A stretch of 64,000 nucleotides of DNA from Varroa destructor (Eukaryota; Arthropoda; Arachnida; Mesostigmata; Varroidae), in NCBI RefSeq assembly GCF_002443255.2, contig NW_019211455.1, positions 8,155,959 to 8,219,958 of the forward strand, read 5' to 3'. Shown one piece after another: positions 46,624-59,182 of this stretch. The first letter of the stretch is position 1. Each line of letters starts with the position of its first letter. Both the position numbers and the translations under genes were made by a program. A model generated the notes under the pieces. That model was given only the letters and a program-made list of their open reading frames with translations, made no database searches and was not told where the DNA came from.

Positions 46624-48929
46624 TTCCTTTCTCTTCAATTCATAACAAAAATAAACTCATCAGCTAAAAAGCCTCATGAGATTTCAACTCTAGCCTCTTC
46701 GTGCCATTCTTTCCCTTGTACCCTCAAAGTACCTGCGTTATCACCCTGTTTTAGCGTATCGTCTCGTGGGAAAGGCGCTAGCTGAGTTGCTTCGTTTGTG
46801 CATCGAAAAAAAAATAATGAGGCGGAGATGGAACCGGCGTCTGCTCCGTGCTCTTGGCGAGGTTGCAGCCGGCAACCTGACGAGCGCAAACCTGCCGGTC
46901 TCTTGGCTCGGATGGACCCTGTGCCATGGTAGAGTCTAGTGGGAGCATGGCTTGCAGCAGCTCTAAGCTTGTGGCAAGTAAGCTCAAGGTCACGACGTAA
47001 GGCAAACCAAAGGGAGGTTAAATGCAGCGAGCTTAACCGGGCCAGGCTAAATCGAATCGAGGGTAACTAATGCACGTAAGCCACCGAAACGCAGGTTGCT
47101 GCACGCAGGGAATATTAGGTCGGTTGATCGCATCGATTGTGGACGAGCGCTTAGATGGTAGTTACGAGGTGAACGGAGGGACCTAAAACCTGCGGCGTTA
47201 GCGTTCGAACTCACGATGTGAGGTTCACTGAGAACTGTATTCATAGCTAGCAGACCGTACGGCATAGATTAACTTGCAGGTGTTGGAGGAAGTAGAATCA
47301 CTCGTTCTCAGTTTTCGAATCTAAATACGTAAGTATCATAATGCTGATCATATACAAAGACAGAAATCGTCACGTGTGCTAGTGATATTCGGGTGCTTGC
47401 GTGTATCGATATGAAACAAAACTTAGTTCATTCGGAATATTATATAGTCTATGTGATTACTAGCGCTAGTTAATTTCTGTGCTCGCCGAATGTGTTTGAA
47501 GTTATCGATAGAGTTACTCCAATAAGACGATCCGCCCTTACTGCTTGCGTTTTATTCTATGTACGACATGTTTTACGCAGACGACAATAAAGACATATGG
47601 TCTGATCGAGGAACTTCACATGGTACGAGATAGACATGAAGGCAGACCTGTTCCACGGTATCACAAGCATATGTTCTATATGTAGAGGGAGTTCCAACGT
47701 CCAGGGCGAGTTCGTTTGCACTGAGAAAACATCGGATACGTTTACCTTTTCCTTTGATTCTGTCTTCATGCTGTGCCATTCTAGTGTATGTATAATCTCG
47801 GCTGAAGGGCCCTTTAAAATTATGGAAAATGGTTAATGACGATCATAGCAAACCGCAAGGTGAGATCTAGCGGTCACATTTTCTTGGGCTGGGGCGGACG
47901 TTTTTATCATTGTCCTCGTATTTTTTAAGCCTCGATTTGCTAATGTAGCCGTTTACGTCAAACTGAGGTTCACCAAATAACTGTTAATCACATGAGTACT
48001 TGGGCACCTAGCTGAATTCTATCGTTGAACGCTCCTACAAATGTAATACACAATTATTGTCGACCGCTCCATCCAACGGTCCAATTGGGACCGAGTTAGC
48101 ATATGTGGTTCATGTGGTCTGCGATCGAAGGTGTGCAGGTTGAGCAGACTCATAACGGACAATCGAACACCCTATATAGGTAAAAAAGACTGTCGTAACC
48201 GAGAGGTCGTCGAGATCGAACGACCGGCAACATATATCATCATTTTTGCCATTCGTTCAAACGCGTAATCCAATACCCTTGTACGGTAGACTGCCGTGTA
48301 AAAAGGCTGTACAACTTTCTTCTGTTTCAGTCTTAGAAGGATAAAGAATTGCCTACCTCCGCCAATGATGTTTGACGGGCAACAAGGTGCTTTCGTAAGA
48401 GTTCGTTCCGCAAAGTCGGTGCGGAACTTGATAGACAGGTAGCGTGATCATGAGTTCCGGTTCTGTAAACCCACATCCGTGTATAATGCCGCTCGTGGTG
48501 TTGTCGGTTTGATCGCTTTCTGTGTGCGATAATCATCTGGGCCTCTGGGCATGGGCAAGACAGCATACTGTGGCAGTTAGCTAAATATTTTTTAAAGGTT
48601 TCGTTTTTTGTTGAGTTGTACCTTTTTCTTAGATGTCTTGTTTGACAAGTATTGAAGATTACTAAATGCTATATATTGTATTTGCTCTTTAGCCACATAA
48701 AGCAGACAGCCTTTTTCATGTTAGATACTGACGTGCCTATGTTCGTAGCTGAGGGATGAAGTACGCATTGATACGCAAGTGGTTGAGAACTAATATATTA
48801 TGCCGATTTGAAAATTATGAAACAGATATATATGATAGTGGTAAAGTGAAATAAGTGCAACAGAATATTAGACTTACTACGTTAAAACATTTCTTTTGTT
48901 TTTGTTTTTTACCTAACAAAAAACACAGT

Positions 48930-49475
48930 GATTTGTGCAAATTCTAGTAAGAAAAAAATGTGTCATGTATGTCTTACTACTTTCTACGACTCTATCCAAT
49001 CTCTCGATCAACTGACGCATTATTCTTGTAAAAAACTCGTCCAGCCGAATTCTAAGATTCATTTGACTGTCAAGCGTCAAATCCCGACTTTTATTCGCCA
49101 ATTATACGAAAGGGTGATAATTTGCGGTAGCGAGGTCTGGAGGATATAATACGTTCAAAATAATCTCGCACTCAAGCTTCTGCAAGACAGCTTTCACGAT
49201 TGTTGTCATTACCGTTTCTATTGGGCCGTTTCTCTTGTATAATGTCGTTTACTCTACGCAACTAGGCCATACACAAATCCTTGTTAGCCGTCTTCTCAAG
49301 TTATTTCTAGCGTATGGGACCTTTGCCCCACCAAACGCAAATTATCATTTTTTTTTAGATGGAGACGTGGCTTAACTCTGGCTTTAGCTGCATCTTCTCT
49401 CTTTTGTGTCGACGTGGAGATACCACTCCTTATCACCGGTGACAGCTCTGTGCAGAAACATATCATGCAGACTGC
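48930..49475 (-). mobile_element. Decayed mariner transposase relic
   Basis: On the minus strand, FLHRAVTGDKEWYLHVDTK (about 49458-49400) matches the conserved mariner block around the first catalytic Asp (TGDE in the family; here TGDK). Further down, LECEIILNVLYPPDLATANYH (from about 49163) matches the block with the third catalytic Asp (SPDLAPSDYH in the family). Then LDEFFTRIMRQLIERLDRVVESSKTYM (about 49050-48960) matches the C-terminal end. Stops and a frameshift interrupt the chain, and the middle block with the second Asp is not clearly seen, so the element is dead. Terminal repeats were not found with confidence. Confidence 0.75.
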
Positions 49476-50494
49476 GTGTTTCCCCGTGCTAAGCAAGATA
49501 TTGAGGGTCATTGAGAATTCTCGTTTTTTTGTGCGCTTTACTCAGTCTATAGGATTCTAAGGCTCAAAATTTCTGATAAAATTGCATACATTCAAGATGC
49601 CTAACAATAATCTGGTGTTCATTTTTTGGGTCAATTAGACACTTGTTTACCGTATGGGGCCCTTATCGACCTCGACCGAAATGGGGTCCATTTTTCGCGC
49701 CTAGCAATCCAACTTTCAACTTAACAAACACCTAGTAATTCTCCCAGTTATACAGCTCGCATTGTACATGCCACAGATATTCAAGTTACTTCAGCATATG
49801 TGGACGTCAGTAAAAAGCAAAATGAAGTAGGTGTTAAGGAATTTTTGTTTAAATAAAAGGGTTATGAGGTAGGTATATTGTATAATTTTTGTCCGGGTGA
49901 GCTCGTGGAACATACATGAATTGGATTAGTTATACAAGTGGTAAAAAGGACGGACCAGAGTCGGCGAGTTCATCTATTTGTATCTAGGAGCTGACTAAAT
50001 AGATGACTGCTACAACATAATACTACACGTCACGGAGTAGCTTGAATCAACCAAGAATTCATTCAGTTATGTTACCACATCCAATACTTATCCATTGTAC
50101 TGTAGCTTCAATTCAATGGTTTCGCATAACGCAGATCTGCTTTTTTGTCTCCGGGTGACATACAACTTAACATATATATACTTGGCTACCTTACTTCTTC
50201 TTGACCATGAAACTGTCTTTTAACTAATTAAACTAATATTTTTCCTGTAGAAACAGCACTAATAATAACATTGATATGAACAGAAATGCTACGGGTCTTG
50301 CGTACATACAGTTCTCCCAGGTTGCCCGCTATAAGCAATCATGAACAGCCTCATAATTATGGTATCAATGCCTACTAACCACTATTAAGCTTGCGAACCT
50401 CATGAATTAGAGGGCTTTATGAAACCTCTCGGTTCCTATTTATGCCACGTATCAAGTAAAACACCTTTCTTTTCAAATTATGCTAACGCCTTTG
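49476..50494. other. Non-coding DNA, possibly the 5' part of the mariner relic
   Basis: The minus-strand frame just above 49475 (LNILLSTGK) could be the segment before the first catalytic block. Beyond about 49650 nothing is recognised. Confidence 0.4.
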
Positions 50495-51004
50495 TCACAG
50501 GTCGCCAATTTGGGTCAAGTATTTTTTTTCCCCACTTCGTAAGCTTTGGTATCGTGGTTTGAAAAATGAGATTCCTTGAACAATTCCACCAATATATAAC
50601 GGCCTCCGCTTCGGTGTAGGCTTACCAGTAATTTTCACCATTTTTGTTTGACTTTTTTTCTTTGTTGGACAAGTGTGTTCGACCCTGCACGTTCTATACC
50701 CTCTGTAGGCTGTACAAGTGGCGGCGTAACACGTGGTCGCTATAAACATTTCTGTTGCATCCGACGAACAAAGCGAATTAAATATCATTCCGTTTGCTGT
50801 GACGGCGTAAGAAACTGCGGGCTTTTCAGTTTTGTGATTTAGGCAACGGTGAAACTCTAATTTCGATTGGGCGCGACGGTTCCTATCGTAGGTTCTTTTT
50901 GTCTTGACTAAGGTCCATATAGCCCGTAACGGTTCAGTGAGCACACAACGAGTAGGGGGGCGATAAATTTTAAATGATTCACTATCTGACTTACGCAAGT
51001 CAAG
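50495..51004 (-). CDS. Hypothetical open frame, possible exon
   Basis: An open minus frame of about 170 codons without an ATG near its head. A good acceptor-like tract (tcatatcctctctcag) ends just before 51004 on the minus strand, so it could be a terminal exon. The predicted product has a basic N-terminus, a Cys-containing middle (ATTCYAATC, YRTCRVEHTC) and a Lys/Arg-rich end, with no recognised family. At this base composition one chance frame of such length in 64 kb would not be surprising. The upstream side runs straight into duplicated block S2 at 51058. Confidence 0.2.
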   Translation of the reverse strand, partial: LDLRKSDSESFKIYRPPTRCVLTEPLRAIWTLVKTKRTYDRNRRAQSKLEFHRCLNHKTEKPAVSYAVTANGMIFNSLCSSDATEMFIATTCYAATCTAYRGYRTCRVEHTCPTKKKSQTKMVKITGKPTPKRRPLYIGGIVQGISFFKPRYQSLRSGEKKYLTQIGDL

Positions 51005-51057
51005 CTGAGAGAGGATATGACAACAGACAGCGTTGTAAGAGCAATTAGTGTTTCAAT

Positions 51058-52440
51058 TCATAGTGGTATCGACGCCACTGTATAGTCCTAGCCATGATAT
51101 AATGTTATCATAAACCACAGCGGTCGTGTATATACACGTCTAATGCTCTGGCAAATTCATATTCACGCGTCTACATTTTCATGCATCTGTTATTGCCGAT
51201 AATGATAGAGCCTGAAAAGCGTTGCTTTACTCTGAGATCTAACGTACAACTTTCGCGTTATCAGCTCGACACCAAACCGCTGAATTAGTGGGCTGTTTGC
51301 TAGGTACAGTCATGGCTGATATGGGATCCATAGTATGTTACAGCTTAATGATACAGCTTATCTAGCGGTCATACACTGAAAAGTTTCAAATTGGTCCTAT
51401 ACTAATCAATATAAGCATAATTAGTACTATTTTTTTTTAAAGATGTGACATTTATATCACACGAACTAATATTTAGTGTTTTTCGTCTGGTATCTATACC
51501 GTTAGACAATGCCTCGCACAGCTGGCTTCTCGTACGAAATGCTTACAACCAAATATGTCAACGCCTTAATCCAAACGTAAACTGCCACGTGTTCCCGTAA
51601 GGACAAAAAGGATTAATATATTGCAGCAGGTGCGAAATGGCTTATTCTAACCTGTTTATGGTCGGTTCTCGAAACGTTACTAATACATAAATAAGTAATA
51701 GTTACATGCGCAAAGAATGAGCTCACTTACGCAACATTTATTCGCAATGTATTCTATGCTTTCTACTGTAATAATGCCTTCGCTGGGCTTTCTACTTGTC
51801 TTACCCATTTTTTGACCATGTCAGAACTTTCACTGATAATTGCTATTTGGATAAGAACAACTTTCTAGCATAGCAACTCTGTGATGAAAGCTATATCAAA
51901 ATTATACCACAGATTTGAACTTACCTCATTTTTGCGATGCAGTTCCGAGTAATTCTATACTTAAAATTCTTCTGTCGTTCTTCCGATTCGAGGGAATGCG
52001 TTAACGCTAATTATCGGTGACCTACAATATAATTAATTGAAAAAAGGTTTTCGCACTGCTTCCACCATCGACGTAGTTTAGGTCCCTCTACTGATATTTA
52101 TAGGATTATGCGTGCGTTCTTATAACAGAGGTCTTGCTCCTTGAATTAGGGATCACATATATTTGTGCACCAGTACCTACAAGACTGAGTCTGTTCGCAA
52201 GAGTGGTAACACGTACACTTCTAAGAGATGATACGGGATCTCTTTGTTTCCTGATTGGACTCCCGCTTACTGAAATTCTATTTCGTTCTTGAAGGACTTT
52301 GATGTACTTTGTTGTTTATACAGAGGCGATCCGCGTTCAATATTAGCAAATATCTATGTTGGTAATCTGACGTATCGTCGATATATGTATCGCAGCACGC
52401 AGCTGTGTTCCAGACTCAAGCGTTGTTCAGTAAAATAATG
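51058..52440 (+). repeat. Duplicated block S2, copy 2 (same as 26988-28370)
   Basis: 1383 bp without a seen gene. The left edge shares tca with copy 1. The right edge is joined to block S1 instead of the tRNA-Ile array. Confidence 0.95.
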
Positions 52441-54546
52441 GAGTGTTTAACTATTTTCTCGACTTTCCACATTGTATATATAGTACTGTCTTATTATTAG
52501 GTACAAAACTAAGGACGTAAAATCATTTATATAGCCATGTAGATTATTCTTCGGAGCAAACAAACAGGTCCTGTTTCACTAATTGTAATAATACGCTAGT
52601 AATACGTTTTTCTTTCCGCGAATCACTCGCTTTACTTTTATCTCGTCAAATCACTATTCACCTTAAACTAGAATGCTATTACATTATAACACTGGATCCC
52701 TTTTACAACTAAATTCAATCCAATGTCTTCTCTTCAAATATACAAATACTCAAAAAGTTTATCCGCATAGTATATACAGAAAAGAACTATAAAAACGCCT
52801 ATTTTTCAATATTTTGCATTGAAATCCCTAGAAATTACTAGATACACTGCACGTACACGTAGGTATTTCATCAGTCGACCGTCCACGTCAAATGGTCATG
52901 TCTTTCTTTATGAACAGAATTTCATCGTGTTTTTCCTTTGTTCTGTAAGAGACGCCTCTTCAAACCATAATCGATTTATACGTAGTCAAATAGACGGCTT
53001 TCCTTTCATACGTCTCACATCTAACTGGCTTGCTAACGTAAGCAATAATCGCCTTCTTTATGTGATGCATGGTCGCTATTTGATAATGGCTGTAATGCTC
53101 AAGACTACGGTGATTCTCATGATGATTTAGGTGGATAACATTATTATGATGACTCGTATGATGGTGACCTTCGTGCTGACTTATACGACGGTCAGTTCCG
53201 TTATGAACTCGAACGTGTCCACTATCATGGTGTTCGTCAAGACCCTATGGATGCCTCGATGGACCTTACATTTTCTATGTGCTTCTCCGTCACCATGATG
53301 GCCTCCGGCCGGTGACGGTCGGCTAAATCCAGCTAGAAAAGCTATGTCTGCTTAATAGAATAAAATAAGTTTAAAATAGGTTTTTGGTGCTTTGTGGTTC
53401 GGAATGCCTCATAACTTCCGATCCTAGACTCTCGCTTACCGTAAGCTGAGCGCACTTGGACTCGATGGAGATGACGTTAATATTGTGTAACTAACTATTT
53501 TGAAAGCGCATCATTACATACAATTAATTCTCAGCACGCTAGAAGGCACGTTTAAGTAGATACAATACTTCAATACCGACAAGCTAAAATACGCCTACTG
53601 CATGTAGACGGACCCGAATATATATAAGATCGCATATTTCTTGTAGCATTCTCCCAATTAAACCGATGCTTAATTTATTGACCACTTCCAAATAACCTAT
53701 TCTAATAAAGCACTTTTAATAGACAACGAGTCGCGTGGCGTCATATTCATCACACAAAAATTACAACAAATCTAATCTACCGTAATCTAACGTAATCTAC
53801 GGTGAAGTAGATTTTCGGTCAAGAAAGGGCGGAGCGCCTTCGACTCGGTGACCAAAAGTAACTTTGCTATCGGATTAGATTGACTGTCGAAGGTTTCGTA
53901 TAGTTAAGATTCTGACAATAAAGAAAACTTACGAGCATCTAAAACAAATGGGGAACTGAGATAGGCACCTTCGGCTTGAACGGAATTTTCTCATTTCGCA
54001 AAAAGAGTTTCGATTCAGACAACGGTCATAAAAACGCTTTGGTTGTTCTCCGTTTCTTACATTGACGCATTTTGTTGCTAATAACACCGACGCTGACTTG
54101 ACGGTCCATTCGCTCTTATGGCTTTTAATGTGGTAAGATTGCCCGTAAAGTTTTTTTTCTAACCAACAATAGGCAATTCAAAACACGTTGGCGAAATTTT
54201 GAACGAGATTTTTTTAATATAATCATTCTTTAATCAGATCAGCACAAATGGTACCTAAATGACTATATTTACATGTATAGAAGATATTATACAGCGCTAT
54301 TTGACTCGAGTTTTATTTATCATTTTTACTTGCGCTGCATGTATATGCGAAAATGAAAATGGATGTGATTATACATATTAGTCCTATTTGAAAAAACTAA
54401 CAACGTTCTGCTCTTTTCTGTGAAACATCCATGTCTGATAGTGTTAACTAGGTTGTATGCTTCGCGTAGCCATTACATCGGGCCTATTAGCTCAGTCGGT
54501 TAGAGCGTCGTGCTAATAACGCGAAGGTCGTAGGTTCGATCCCTGC
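52441..54546 (+). repeat. Duplicated block S1, copy 2 (same as 24882-26987)
   Basis: 2106 bp. Here the right edge continues into the whole tRNA-Ile gene and array, so this junction is the original one. The left edge follows S2 abruptly (aaaataatg then gagtgtttaa). Confidence 0.95.
53096..53325 (+). pseudogene. Decayed paralogue 3 of the secreted protein, copy 2
   Basis: Same sequence as 25537-25766, including the in-frame TAA and the frameshift. TATA-like element at 52788-52795, AATAAA at 53359-53364. Confidence 0.5.
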
Positions 54547-54554
54547 ATGGGCCA
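54481..54554 (+). tRNA. tRNA-Ile(AAU), whole version of the split gene
   Basis: 74 nt. Acceptor GGCCTAT/ATGGGCC (one G-U), anticodon AAU, B box GGTTCGATCC, discriminator A. Positions 1-66 equal 26922-26987 and the last 8 equal the reverse of 30013-30020. Confidence 0.95.
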
Positions 54555-54689
54555 ACCGTGTTTTGTTAAACAATGTTTGGCGAGGCTGAAGGACGGCTCC
54601 GTCCTGCGATACACGTGTAAATAATTGACGATAATCTGTTAGTGTTAGCTATATTCTATGCTATTACTTCGTAAGTAAGACACGCTATC

Positions 54690-54763
54690 GGCCCACTAGC
54701 TCAGTCGGTTAGAGCGTCGTGCTAATAACGCGAAGGTCGTAGGTTCGATCCCTGCGTGGGCCA
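54690..54763 (+). tRNA. tRNA-Ile(AAU)
   Basis: Reverse copy of 29804-29877. Acceptor fully paired, downstream T-run. Confidence 0.95.
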
Positions 54764-54886
54764 ACTTTTTTGAATAACGTTTGAGGAGTCTAAGACATAG
54801 CTGCGTGTTATGTTGCATCAAGACAATCGACGATAGTTCGGCAGTATTTGCCATATTCAATGCTATTACATATATCATGCACCATG

Positions 54887-54960
54887 GGCCTACTAGCTCA
54901 GTTGGTTAGAGCGTCGTGCTAATAACGCGAAGGTCGTAGGTTCGATCCCTGCGTGGGCCA
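54887..54960 (+). tRNA. tRNA-Ile(AAU)
   Basis: Reverse copy of 29607-29680. Six T downstream. Confidence 0.94.
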
Positions 54961-55090
54961 GTAGTTTTTTGAACAACGTTTGAGAAGCCTCAAACATAGC
55001 TGCGTGCTATGATACATGAAGACAATCAGCGGTAGTATGGCGTTGTTTGCTATATTCTGTACTATTACATCAGAAGTGACAAGCACTATG

Positions 55091-55163
55091 GGCCTACTAG
55101 TTCAGTTGGTTAGAGTGTCGTGCTAATAACGCGAAGGTCGTAGTTCGAACCCTGCGTGGGCCG
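55091..55163 (+). pseudogene. Degenerate tRNA-Ile(AAU)
   Basis: 73 nt with one base missing in the T stem and discriminator G. Copy 1 (29405-29476) lacks one more. Confidence 0.7.
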
Positions 55164-55297
55164 GTAGTTTTTTTTATGAACAACGTTTGAGAAGCCTGAA
55201 ACATAGCTGCGTGCTATGATACATGAAGACAATCGACGGTAGTCTGGCATTGTTTGCTATATTCTGTGCTATTACATCAGAAGTGACGAGCACTATG

Positions 55298-55371
55298 GGC
55301 CTACTAGCTCAGTTGGTTAGAGCGTCGTGCTAATAACGCGAAGGTCGTAGGTTCGATCCCTGCGTGGGCCA
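55298..55371 (+). tRNA. tRNA-Ile(AAU)
   Basis: Reverse copy of 29200-29273. A nine-T terminator begins 4 nt after the gene. Confidence 0.95.
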
Positions 55372-55504
55372 AAAGTTTTTTTTTGAACAACGTTTGAGGA
55401 GCCTGAAACATAGCTGCGTGCTATGATACATAAAGACAATCGACGGTAGTCTGGCATTGTTTGCTATACTCTGTGCTATTACATCAGAAGTCACGAGCAC
55501 TATG

Positions 55505-55578
55505 GGCCTACTAGCTCAGTTGGTTAGAGCGTCGTGCTAATAACGCGAAGGTCGTAGGTTCGATCCCTGCGTGGGCCA
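55505..55578 (+). tRNA. tRNA-Ile(AAU)
   Basis: Reverse copy of 28993-29066. Nine-T terminator. Confidence 0.95.
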
Positions 55579-55711
55579 AAAGTTTTTTTTTGAACAACGT
55601 TCGAGGAGCCTGAAACATAGCTGCGTGCTATGATACATAAAGACAATCGACGGTAGTCTGGCATTGTTTGCTATACTCTGTGCTATTACATCAGAAGTCA
55701 CGAGCACTATG

Positions 55712-55785
55712 GGCCTACTAGCTCAGTTGGTTAGAGCGTCGTGCTAATAACGCGAAGGTCGTAGGTTCGATCCCTGCGTGGGCCA
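55712..55785 (+). tRNA. tRNA-Ile(AAU)
   Basis: Reverse copy of 28786-28859. Nine-T terminator. Confidence 0.95.
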
Positions 55786-55918
55786 AAAGTTTTTTTTTGA
55801 ACAACGTTCGAGGAGCCTGAAACATAGCTGCGTGCTATGATACATAAAGACAATCGACGGTAGTCTGGCATTGTTTGCTATACTCTGTGCTATTACATCA
55901 GAAGTCACGAGCACTATG

Positions 55919-55992
55919 GGCCTACTAGCTCAGTTGGTTAGAGCGTCGTGCTAATAACGCGAAGGTCGTAGGTTCGATCCCTGCGTGGGCCA
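55919..55992 (+). tRNA. tRNA-Ile(AAU)
   Basis: Reverse copy of 28579-28652. Nine-T terminator. Confidence 0.95.
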
Positions 55993-56124
55993 AAAGTTTT
56001 TTTTTGAACAACGTTGAGGAGCCTGAAACATAGCTGCGTGCTATGATACATAAAGACAATCGACGGTAGTCTGGCATTGTTTGCTATACTCTGTGCTATT
56101 ACATCAGAAGTCACGAGCACTATG

Positions 56125-56198
56125 GGCCTACTAGCTCAGTTGGTTAGAGCGTCGTGCTAATAACGCGAAGGTCGTAGGTTCGATCCCTGCGTGGGCCA
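56125..56198 (+). tRNA. tRNA-Ile(AAU), ends exactly at the gap
   Basis: Reverse copy of 28372-28445. The discriminator base is the last base before the N run. Confidence 0.95.
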
Positions 56199-56223
56199 NN
56201 NNNNNNNNNNNNNNNNNNNNNNN
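56199..56223. other. Assembly gap (25 N)
   Basis: Second scaffold join. The same sequence families are present on both sides of both gaps. Confidence 0.98.
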
Positions 56224-56709
56224 TTGGCAGTAATGTCCGCATTTGGCTCGACAGTAGACAAAAAGTAGTTGTTTCTGGTGGAGCTCGAATCTTCTGTGTG
56301 TTACGTGGATGTGGTAGCCACTACACCTTACAAACACCTATGATTTTGCCTCAAAATCAATCCTCAAACGAAACATCGACAGTAATGTTCGCATTTTACG
56401 CCACTGTAGATAAAAACTGTGTTTCTGTAAGCGCTCCAACCTTGGAAGTTCTGCGTTTAAGGTGGATGTGATAGCCACTGGGGTGTTGCCAGAAAATCAA
56501 TCCTCGAATGAAACATCGACATTAAAGTCCGTGTTTGCCTTGATTGTAGACAAAAGACATTTGTGTTTCTGCCAGGTTTCTTCTTGTGACACGGATGTGA
56601 TAACCACTACACCACAGAAACAACTGGGGTTGTGATACGAAATAAATCGTCAAATGAAACATCGACAGTAATGTCCACATTTGCCTGGGTTGCAGACAAA
56701 ACAAATTTA

Positions 56710-56782
56710 TGTTTCTGCCAGGGCTCGAACCTGGGACCTTCCGCGTGTTAGGCGGATGTGATAGCCACTACACCACAGAAAC
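56710..56782 (-). tRNA. tRNA-Val(AAC)
   Basis: Reverse copy of 33834-33906. Intact. Confidence 0.96.
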
Positions 56783-57507
56783 AACTGGCATTTTGACTCA
56801 AAATCAATCCACAAACGACAAATCGATAGTGATGTCTACATTTGCTTCGACTGTCAACAGAAAACTGTGTTTCAACCAGAGCTCGAACATAAGACCCGCC
56901 GCGGCTAGTGCCGATGTGATAACCACTGCACCACGGAAACAATTACGGCGTAGACTCACAGTTTTAAAATGAAATATTGGCAGTAATATCCATATTTGTC
57001 TCGATTGTAGACAAAAGAAATTTATGCTTCTACCAGGACTCGTATCCTGGACCTCCCGCGTGTTAGGCGGATATGGTAACTACTACACCGCAGAAACAAC
57101 CGACGTCGTGATACAAAATCAATCCTCAAATGAAGCATTAAAACAGACATTAATGTCCACATTTGCCTTGATTGTAGACAAAAGAAATTCGTGTTTCTGC
57201 CAGCGCTCGAATCTGTGACCTTTTGCGTATAAGGCGGATGTGATACCCACCACATCACAGAAACACGTGGCGTTTTGACTCAAAATCAATCCTTAAACGA
57301 CAAATTGAAAGTAATGTCTGCATTTTCTTCGATTGTAAACAAAAAAATCCGTGTTTTTACCAGAGCTCGAATCCCAGGCCCCCCGACGTGATGCCGATGT
57401 GATAACCACTGCACCACGGAAACAATGATGCTGTCGACTCACAGCCCTAAAATGAAATATTGACAATAATGTCCGCATTTGCCTCGATTGTAGACAAAAG
57501 AAGTTTT

Positions 57508-57580
57508 TGTTTCTGCCAGGGCTCGAACCTGGGACCTTCCGCGTGTTAGGCGGATGTGATAGCCACTACACCACAGAAAC
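57508..57580 (-). tRNA. tRNA-Val(AAC)
   Basis: Reverse copy of 33036-33108. Intact. Confidence 0.96.
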
Positions 57581-57668
57581 CACTGGGGTTGTGATACGAA
57601 ATAAATCGTCAAATGAAACATCGACAGTAATGTCCACATTTGCCAGGGTTGTAGACAAAAGAAATTTA

Positions 57669-57741
57669 TGTTTCTGCCAGGGCTCGAACCTGGGACCTTC
57701 CGCGTGTTAGGCGGATGTGATAGCCACTACACCACAGAAAC
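57669..57741 (-). tRNA. tRNA-Val(AAC)
   Basis: Reverse copy of 32875-32947. Intact. Confidence 0.96.
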
Positions 57742-58470
57742 AACTGGCATTTTGACTCAAAATCAATCCACAAACGACAAATCGATAGTAATGTCTGCAT
57801 TTGCTTCAATTGTAAATAGAAAAAAAATTGTGTTTCAACCATAGCTCGAACCTGAGACCCGCCGCGGGTAATGCCGATGTGATAACCACTACACCACGGA
57901 AACAATGACGGCGTAGACTCACAGTTTTAAAATGAAATATTGGCAGTAATATCCATATTTGTCTCGATTGTAGACAAAAGAAATTTATGTTTCTACCAGG
58001 ACTCGTATCCCGGACCTCCCGCGTGTTAGGCGGATATGGTAACTACTACACCGCAGAAACAACCGACGTCGTCATACAAAATCAATCCTCAAATGAAGCA
58101 TTAAAACAGACATTAATGTCCACATTTGCCTTGATTGTAAACAAAAGAAATTCGTGTTTCTGCCAGCGCTCGAATCTGTGACCTTTTACGTATGAGGCGG
58201 ATGTGATACCCACCACATCACAGAAACACGTGGCGTTTTGGCTCAAAATCAATCCTTAAACGACAAATTGAAAGTAATGTCTGCATTTTCTTCGATTGTA
58301 AACAAAAAAATCCGTCTTTTTACCAGAGCTCGAATCCCAGGCCCCCCGACGTGATGCCGATGTGATAACCACTGCACCACGGAAACAACGATGCTGTCGA
58401 CTCACAGCCCTAAAATGAAATATTGACAATAATGTCCGCATTTGCCTCGATTGTAGGCAAAAGAAATTTT

Positions 58471-58543
58471 TGTTTCTGCCAGGGCTCGAACCTGGGACCT
58501 TCCGCGTGTTAGGCGGATGTGATAGCCACTACACCACAGAAAC
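58471..58543 (-). tRNA. tRNA-Val(AAC)
   Basis: Reverse copy of 32073-32145. Intact. The upstream spacer has one base more than copy 1. Confidence 0.96.
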
Positions 58544-58631
58544 CACTGGGGTTGTGATACGAAATAAATCGTCAAATGAAACATCGACAGTAATGTCCAC
58601 ATTTGCCAGGGTTGTAGACAAAAGAAATTTA

Positions 58632-58704
58632 TGTTTCTGCCAGGGCTCGAACCTGGGACCTTCCGCGTGTTAGGCGGATGTGATAGCCACTACACCACAG
58701 AAAC
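58632..58704 (-). tRNA. tRNA-Val(AAC)
   Basis: Reverse copy of 31913-31985. Intact. Confidence 0.96.
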
Positions 58705-59109
58705 AACTGGCATTTTGACTCAAAATCAATCCACAAACGATAAATCGATAGTAATGTCTGCATTTGCTTCAATTGTAAATAGAAAAAAAATATGTTTCAA
58801 CCATAGCTCGAACCTGAGACCCTCCGCGGGTAATGCCGATGTGATAACCACTACACCACGGAAACTATGGTGGAGTAGACTCACAGTTTTAAAATGAAAT
58901 ATTGGCATCTATATTTGTCTCGATTGTAGACAAAAGAAATTTATATTTTTACCAGGACTCAAATCGGGGCCTCCTGCGTGTTAGGCGGATATGGTAACCA
59001 CTACACCGCAGAAACAACGGAGGTCGTGACACAAAATCAATCCTCAAATGAAGCATTAAAACAGACATTAATGTCCACATTTGCCTTGATTGTAGACAAA
59101 AGAAATTTA

Positions 59110-59182
59110 TGTTTCTGCCAGAGCTCGAATCTGGGACCTTCCGCGTGTGAGGCGGATGTGATAACCATTACACCACAGAAAC
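59110..59182 (-). tRNA. tRNA-Val(CAC)
   Basis: Reverse copy of 31435-31507, with all stems paired. Confidence 0.9.

Larger units (their letters stand above)
38179..48912. other. Unique non-coding DNA, no gene supported
   Basis: No convincing coding region. Features: an AT microsatellite at 38664-38710, T-runs at about 40200-40217 and 43021-43040, a CT tract at 46589-46623, and GC-richer islands at about 41400-41940, 43850-44530 and 46680-47250 of unknown nature. A 107-codon minus frame at 44183-44506 has an Arg-rich core (RRRRRR) but no recognised family. Confidence 0.55.
54547..56198 (+). repeat. tRNA-Ile tandem array, copy 2
   Basis: Eight units plus the end of the first gene, now on the plus strand. 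Reverse of 28371-30020 apart from a few substitutions and single-base indels. Confidence 0.95.
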
